From positions 69,179 to 101,229 of the forward strand of contig JAPLXR010000008.1 of assembly GCA_026395955.1 (NCBI GenBank): DNA of 32,051 bases, given 5' to 3'. The stretch's first letter is position 1; every line of letters begins with the position of its first letter. This document shows, piece by piece, positions 28,497 to 32,051 of this stretch. This DNA is from Candidatus Nomurabacteria bacterium (GTDB lineage Bacteria > Patescibacteriota > Minisyncoccia > Phycocordibacterales > UBA9973). The notes beneath the pieces are model-generated. The model was not told the DNA's origin and made no database searches. It saw only the letters and a program-made list of their open reading frames with translations. The translations under genes and the position numbers were made by a program.

Positions 28497-31400
28497 CTAT
28501 TCTTTGATTACCTTTTGGTTTGAAATTCCATCCGAATTTTTCACACGGATAAAATACACACCATTCGCTAAATCACTTCCGAACAAAACAAAGTTTCCAT
28601 CTTTTACATTTTTATATTCTTGAACTGTTTGCCCAAGCATATTTAAAAGATTTACATCATTATTTTGATTTTCCAATACAATAGTAAAATCTGCACTGGA
28701 AGGATTCGGGAAAATTTTTAATTCTTTGCCTTTCTGATATTCTTCAATACCTACAAATACTTGGCTACTAAATGAACCCTGGCAACCATTTGCATCGATT
28801 GCAGTTACAGTATAATTAGTAGAAGTTATGTAGGTCATTGATTGGCCTGTACCTCCTGGATTCCAGTTATAAATATACGGTGCTGTTCCTCCTGTTGCAT
28901 GAGCAACAACAACTCCTCCTCCAACACTTTGTGGAAAAACAGTTGGTGCCTGCAATTGAATAACAATTGGACTTACAGCTGTATTACTACAGCCAGTCGA
29001 TGGATTTGTTACAGTCACTGTATAAGTTCCTGATTGTGTCACATTAGTAACTTGTCCATTTGTGAAGTTGCTCCATGCATAAGTATTACTACTTGATCCA
29101 TTTGCAATTAATTGCAAAGAAGTTCCTTCACAAAATTGTGAATTACCATTTACTGTTATAAAAACAGTTGGTAAAGGATTAGCTGAAACATTTTCACTTG
29201 TTGAAGTTGCTGAGCATCCATTCATTCCTGTTACGGTTACTGTATAAACTCCTGATACCTGTGCATTTAAAATTTGAGAGGTTGATCCGTTGCTCCATAA
29301 ATACGAAGCACCTGGACTAGCCTGTAAATTTACACCCTGACCAGCACAAAAAGTTGTACCACTCAAAGGAGTTATATTTGCAGCAGGTAAAGATTTTACT
29401 GTAACTGAAGTTAAAGTACTTGTTGATGAACATCCATTTGCATCAGTAATAGTTACTCCGTAATTCCCTGTTGTTGTTACAACAATTGAAGGATTTGTGT
29501 CTGTGTTATTCCACAAATAATTATATGGACCACCAGTAGCACTTAAAACTACATTACTATTAGCATATGCACAAAAAATTATTGGACCACCAGCACTAAT
29601 TGTAGGCACTGGAGGCAATGGATTTACAGTAACTGTCATTGATGGAGCAGTATTACTACATCCATTAATAGTAACAACTAATACAACGACATGATTTGCA
29701 TTCACAGTTATCGCTGAAGTTGTTCCAAGTACAGTAGAACCATCGTACCACGCATTACTACCCGTTATTGATGAAGGACTAGTTAAAGTAACAGCTCCAC
29801 CTGAACAGAAACTCGTAGGACCATTAGCTGAAATTACAGCATTAGGTATTCCATTTACAGTTACTATTGTTGATGTTGAAGCAGTGCCTCCACAACTATT
29901 TGTTCCAACCACTGTATAAGTAGTGGTAGTTGTAGGAGAAACAGAAAAATTATTTCCTGTCATAGCTATTCCGTTTAAAGAATAACTGCTTGCTCCATTT
30001 GCAATTAAGGTCGTTGTTTGTCCTAAGCAAATCGAAGGTGAAGCATTACTTACTGTGACTATTGGAATTGATGACACCGTTATGGTGACACTAGCTGTAT
30101 TAGAACTAGTACATGTACCATTTACTGCTTGAACTGTATAAGTCCCAGCAGATGAAACAGCAATAGAATCTAAATTACCTCCAGTAGACCAAACGTAAGA
30201 CGTTCCACCTGAAGCATACAATGTTACAGAACTTCCAGGGCAAATGCTCTGGCTAGGAGTTGTAATACTTACAACAGGTATAGGATTCACCGTCACTGTA
30301 ACTGTACTTGTCCCAGAGCAACCACTTGTCGTACCTGTTACGGTATACGTAGTAGTTGATATTGGATTTACAGAAATAGAATGAGATATTGATCCAGTTG
30401 ACCATAAATAAGTGTTTGCTCCAGTAGCAGTCAATGTTGTTGTTTGTCCAGCACATATAGTGCTATTGCTAACATTTACAGTAGGAGCTCCAGTAACTGT
30501 CACTGTTGTTGTGTGTGAGTTACTACATCCGTTTGCATCAGTCCCAACTACTGTATAAGTAGTGGTAGTTGTAGGAGAAACAGAAAAATTATTTCCTGTC
30601 ATAGCTATTCCGTTTAAAGAATAACTGCTTGCTCCATTTGCGATTAAAGTTACAGTCTGACCAGAACAAATTGTCTGGTTTGAACTAGTAGCAATTACTG
30701 GTAGTTGATTTACAATTACATGAATTGTATCCAAAACATTTGGACAAGTACCAAGTATAATAGAAACTACATAATTGGTACTATAACTTGGAGTAACGTG
30801 TAACGAATCATAATGCGAGCCATTCGGCCAATTATAAGACGTTCCACCTGAAGCATACAATGTTACAGAACTTCCACGACAAATAGTTTGTGTAGGAGAA
30901 ACAGTAACATTAGGAGCAGAATTTACTGTAATGGTTTTTATTGTTGTTCCACTGCATGCATCACTCGTCCCAGTAACGGTATAAGTTGTTGTTGATGCAG
31001 GAGAAACAGTAACACTAGTACCTGTAAAAGGTACCCCATCAAGTAAAAAATTTGTAGCACCACTAGCAGTTAACAAAACAGAACCTCCATTACAAATAGT
31101 TGTAGTGGGGGCTGTTACGTTAATAACAGGTGAAATACAATCTGCAGTAAAATACATTGTGTCACTATTTACTATAATGAAACCTGGATTGAAACCCGAA
31201 GGATATCCAATCAGAATATCAAAATGTAAAGAATAACTGTGACCTGGAGTTGTTGTAAAAATTGCATTAAATACTCCGGCAGTATCCGTTGAGGAAAAAG
31301 AGTTTGGTACTGTTTGTGCTGTTAATGGTTGATTTAAAGTTAAATCCATTCCATTAAAGACAAAAGACATACTCGTATGTCCTGTAGGAACTCCGCCAAA

Positions 31401-31541
31401 AGTAATAGCGGTATTTACTGAATTCGCTGTTACAGCAGGCACAATAGTGTGCGATGTATCAGCGTGACAAAACCAGATTTGTGCTGTGGAGGTCATGAGC
31501 GTGGTCAATAACATTCCGATAACCATAATAACTTTTTTCAT
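28497..31541 (-). CDS. Secreted Ig-like repeat protein with T9SS type A sorting domain
   Basis: A 1014-residue secreted protein. Signal peptide MKKVIMVIGMLLTTLMTSTA; a first domain of about 120 residues; then about ten repeats of 75-90 residues with the pattern (T/S)IC-x-G-x-(T/S)-V-T-L-x-A-x-G-A-x-x-Y-x-(W/L), then TTTYTV-x-(G/A)-x-(N)GC, typical of Bacteroidota adhesin-like proteins. The last 75 residues are a T9SS type A sorting domain: LKIFPNPSSADFTI, LLNMLGQTVQEY, LANGVYFIRVKNSDG, and the basic end QKVIKE. In Bacteroidota this tail sends proteins through the outer membrane and anchors them to the surface. No T9SS machinery is in this window. The gene is visibly less AT-rich than its neighbours. 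Horizontal acquisition is the likeliest explanation. Confidence 0.92.
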   Translation of the reverse strand: MKKVIMVIGMLLTTLMTSTAQIWFCHADTSHTIVPAVTANSVNTAITFGGVPTGHTSMSFVFNGMDLTLNQPLTAQTVPNSFSSTDTAGVFNAIFTTTPGHSYSLHFDILIGYPSGFNPGFIIVNSDTMYFTADCISPVINVTAPTTTICNGGSVLLTASGATNFLLDGVPFTGTSVTVSPASTTTYTVTGTSDACSGTTIKTITVNSAPNVTVSPTQTICRGSSVTLYASGGTSYNWPNGSHYDSLHVTPSYSTNYVVSIILGTCPNVLDTIHVIVNQLPVIATSSNQTICSGQTVTLIANGASSYSLNGIAMTGNNFSVSPTTTTTYTVVGTDANGCSNSHTTTVTVTGAPTVNVSNSTICAGQTTTLTATGANTYLWSTGSISHSISVNPISTTTYTVTGTTSGCSGTSTVTVTVNPIPVVSITTPSQSICPGSSVTLYASGGTSYVWSTGGNLDSIAVSSAGTYTVQAVNGTCTSSNTASVTITVSSIPIVTVSNASPSICLGQTTTLIANGASSYSLNGIAMTGNNFSVSPTTTTTYTVVGTNSCGGTASTSTIVTVNGIPNAVISANGPTSFCSGGAVTLTSPSSITGSNAWYDGSTVLGTTSAITVNANHVVVLVVTINGCSNTAPSMTVTVNPLPPVPTISAGGPIIFCAYANSNVVLSATGGPYNYLWNNTDTNPSIVVTTTGNYGVTITDANGCSSTSTLTSVTVKSLPAANITPLSGTTFCAGQGVNLQASPGASYLWSNGSTSQILNAQVSGVYTVTVTGMNGCSATSTSENVSANPLPTVFITVNGNSQFCEGTSLQLIANGSSSNTYAWSNFTNGQVTNVTQSGTYTVTVTNPSTGCSNTAVSPIVIQLQAPTVFPQSVGGGVVVAHATGGTAPYIYNWNPGGTGQSMTYITSTNYTVTAIDANGCQGSFSSQVFVGIEEYQKGKELKIFPNPSSADFTIVLENQNNDVNLLNMLGQTVQEYKNVKDGNFVLFGSDLANGVYFIRVKNSDGISNQKVIKE
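29911..30002. repeat. 92-bp exact direct repeat, copy 1
   Basis: Identical to 30550-30641, offset 639 bp (213 codons, in frame). It encodes the tail of one Ig-like repeat (NGASSYSLNGIAMTGNNF and the following TTTTYTV segment). Confidence 0.93.
30550..30641. repeat. 92-bp exact direct repeat, copy 2
   Basis: Second identical copy. A further shared stretch of about 40 bp (from GACGTTCCACCTGAAGCATA, near 30199 and 30838) has the same 639-bp offset, so a 213-residue block was probably duplicated. Confidence 0.93.
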
Positions 31542-31670
31542 TTTTTCTTTTTTTAATTATTGATTTATTGTCTATTTTTTAGTTAATTAAAAAATCTAAG
31601 CATCTTTTCAAATGAAAAAATTATTTTCGTCAGAAAAACAAAGAATTTTCAAAGAACATTTACTAGGTAT

Positions 31671-31700
31671 AGTATAGCATACTTGATACCTATTTGTCAA
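31671..31700 (-). promoter_or_regulatory. Promoter of the T9SS-tagged gene
   Basis: On the minus strand -35 TTGACA (31700-31695), 18-nt spacer, extended -10 TGCTATACT (31679-31671). The predicted leader is about 122 nt. The architecture equals that of the 160-aa gene promoter at 12559-12588. Confidence 0.8.
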
Positions 31701-31720
31701 GCACTCTATATGTGTAGGTA

Positions 31721-31749
31721 TTGACTTTTAAATTCGGTTGTGATAATAT
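31721..31749 (+). promoter_or_regulatory. Promoter of the right-end secreted protein gene
   Basis: -35 TTGACT (31721-31726), 17-nt spacer, extended -10 TGATAATAT (31741-31749). The leader is about 53 nt and contains AAAGGC...GCCTTT, able to form a stem just before the start codon. Confidence 0.8.
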
Positions 31750-31808
31750 ATAGGTTATATAAATAAAAAATCCAAAAAGGCGGGAAAACATTATAAATAA
31801 AGCCTTTA

Positions 31809-32051
31809 ATGAAATTTATGAAAAATATTACAAAAAAATTAATAGCAGTCTTCTCTTTAGTCACAATTTTTAGTTTTGGGGCAAATTTTGCTTTTGCAGC
31901 AGGTCCTATTCTCTCAAACACAGGACCAAGTTCACCAGCTAACACTGTAACTCTAGGTGGAGCATATTCTAATACTACAGGTGGTGCCACAACTACATGG
32001 TTTGATATTGCTACAAGTAATTCAAATCTTGTTTCTGGTAACTCTCAAGTA
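31809..32051 (+). CDS. Secreted surface protein, N-terminal part
   Basis: An open reading frame of 81 codons that leaves the right edge. It starts MKFMKNITKKLIAVFSLVTI, a signal peptide with basic N-terminus and hydrophobic core, probably cleaved after FAFAA. The mature part is rich in Thr, Ser, Asn and Gly (NTGPSSPANTVTLGGAYSNT, TTTWFDIATSNSNLVSGNSQ), like extracellular beta-rich repeat proteins. ATG 31809 or 31818 are both possible starts. It is transcribed divergently from the T9SS-tagged gene. Function is unknown. Confidence 0.75.
   Translation, partial: MKFMKNITKKLIAVFSLVTIFSFGANFAFAAGPILSNTGPSSPANTVTLGGAYSNTTGGATTTWFDIATSNSNLVSGNSQV

Noticed and set aside
1-32051. CRISPR array, rRNA, tRNA, transposase or integrase genes
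   Set aside because: No regularly spaced repeats, rRNA or tRNA cores, or recombinase motifs were seen on either strand.
1-32051. Alternative genetic code (TGA as Gly, as in Gracilibacteria/Absconditabacteria)
   Set aside because: Conserved genes such as dnaE, secA, gap and ychF are full length with standard stops and have no in-frame TGA.

Overview
The window looks like a chromosomal segment of a Candidate Phyla Radiation bacterium (Patescibacteria, probably the Parcubacteria side). The evidence is a strongly AT-rich genome with short intergenic gaps, a transketolase split into two subunit genes, a DUF5667 protein beside an ECF sigma factor, a lamin-tail/PKD surface protein with a C-terminal anchor, many tiny membrane proteins, and no amino-acid or cofactor biosynthesis. 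Genes read through with the standard code (no in-frame TGA). This placement is an inference from gene content, not from a phylogeny.

Layout. Positions 1-2200 (minus) hold a translation-related operon: ychF, a SET-domain methyltransferase, tsaC, and an RlmI-like methyltransferase that runs off the left edge. Positions 2235-5701 hold small orphan genes and a minus operon of type II NADH dehydrogenase-like flavoprotein, a 71-aa protein and malic enzyme. Positions 5803-8560 hold an ECF sigma factor with its DUF5667 partner, overlapping tail-to-tail by 136 bp with the lamin-tail protein. Positions 8608-15313 are carbon metabolism: a PfkB-family sugar kinase, split transketolase, and a gap - small membrane protein - rpiB - rpe-like - small protein operon (glycolysis plus non-oxidative pentose phosphate steps). 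Positions 15379-20510 hold a membrane protein and rsmE on back-to-back promoters, a Bacteroidota-looking outer-membrane-type protein, and dnaE. Positions 20549-26462 hold a helical-repeat protein, a lysozyme-like protein, a candidate small RNA, an AAA-CYTH fusion, secA and a 23-residue Lys/Ala peptide gene. Positions 26463-28430 are rich in RNA and repeats: a GC-rich hairpin island, two candidate small RNAs, a UbiA-family prenyltransferase gene, a REP-like element and the RNase P RNA gene. Positions 28497-31541 encode a 1014-residue repeat protein ending in a type IX secretion (T9SS) type A sorting domain, a Bacteroidota hallmark. A secreted protein gene starts at 31809 and leaves the window.

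Regulatory style. At least seven genes have an extended -10 box (TGnTATAAT type) only 6-7 nt before the ATG, so transcription should start at or next to the start codon; leaderless mRNAs appear common here. Stable RNA genes and a few others have full -35/-10 promoters with 17-18 nt spacers. Almost every transcription unit ends in a clear intrinsic terminator.

Most worth a second look: the T9SS-tagged protein and the beta-barrel-like protein in an otherwise patescibacterial context; three compact unassigned candidate RNAs; the 26680-26787 inverted-repeat island; two nearly loopless 15-16 bp perfect hairpins inside tsaC and rsmE; the H1-like peptide gene in a genome segment that also encodes a SET methyltransferase; and an Rpe-like protein that has lost both metal-binding histidines.
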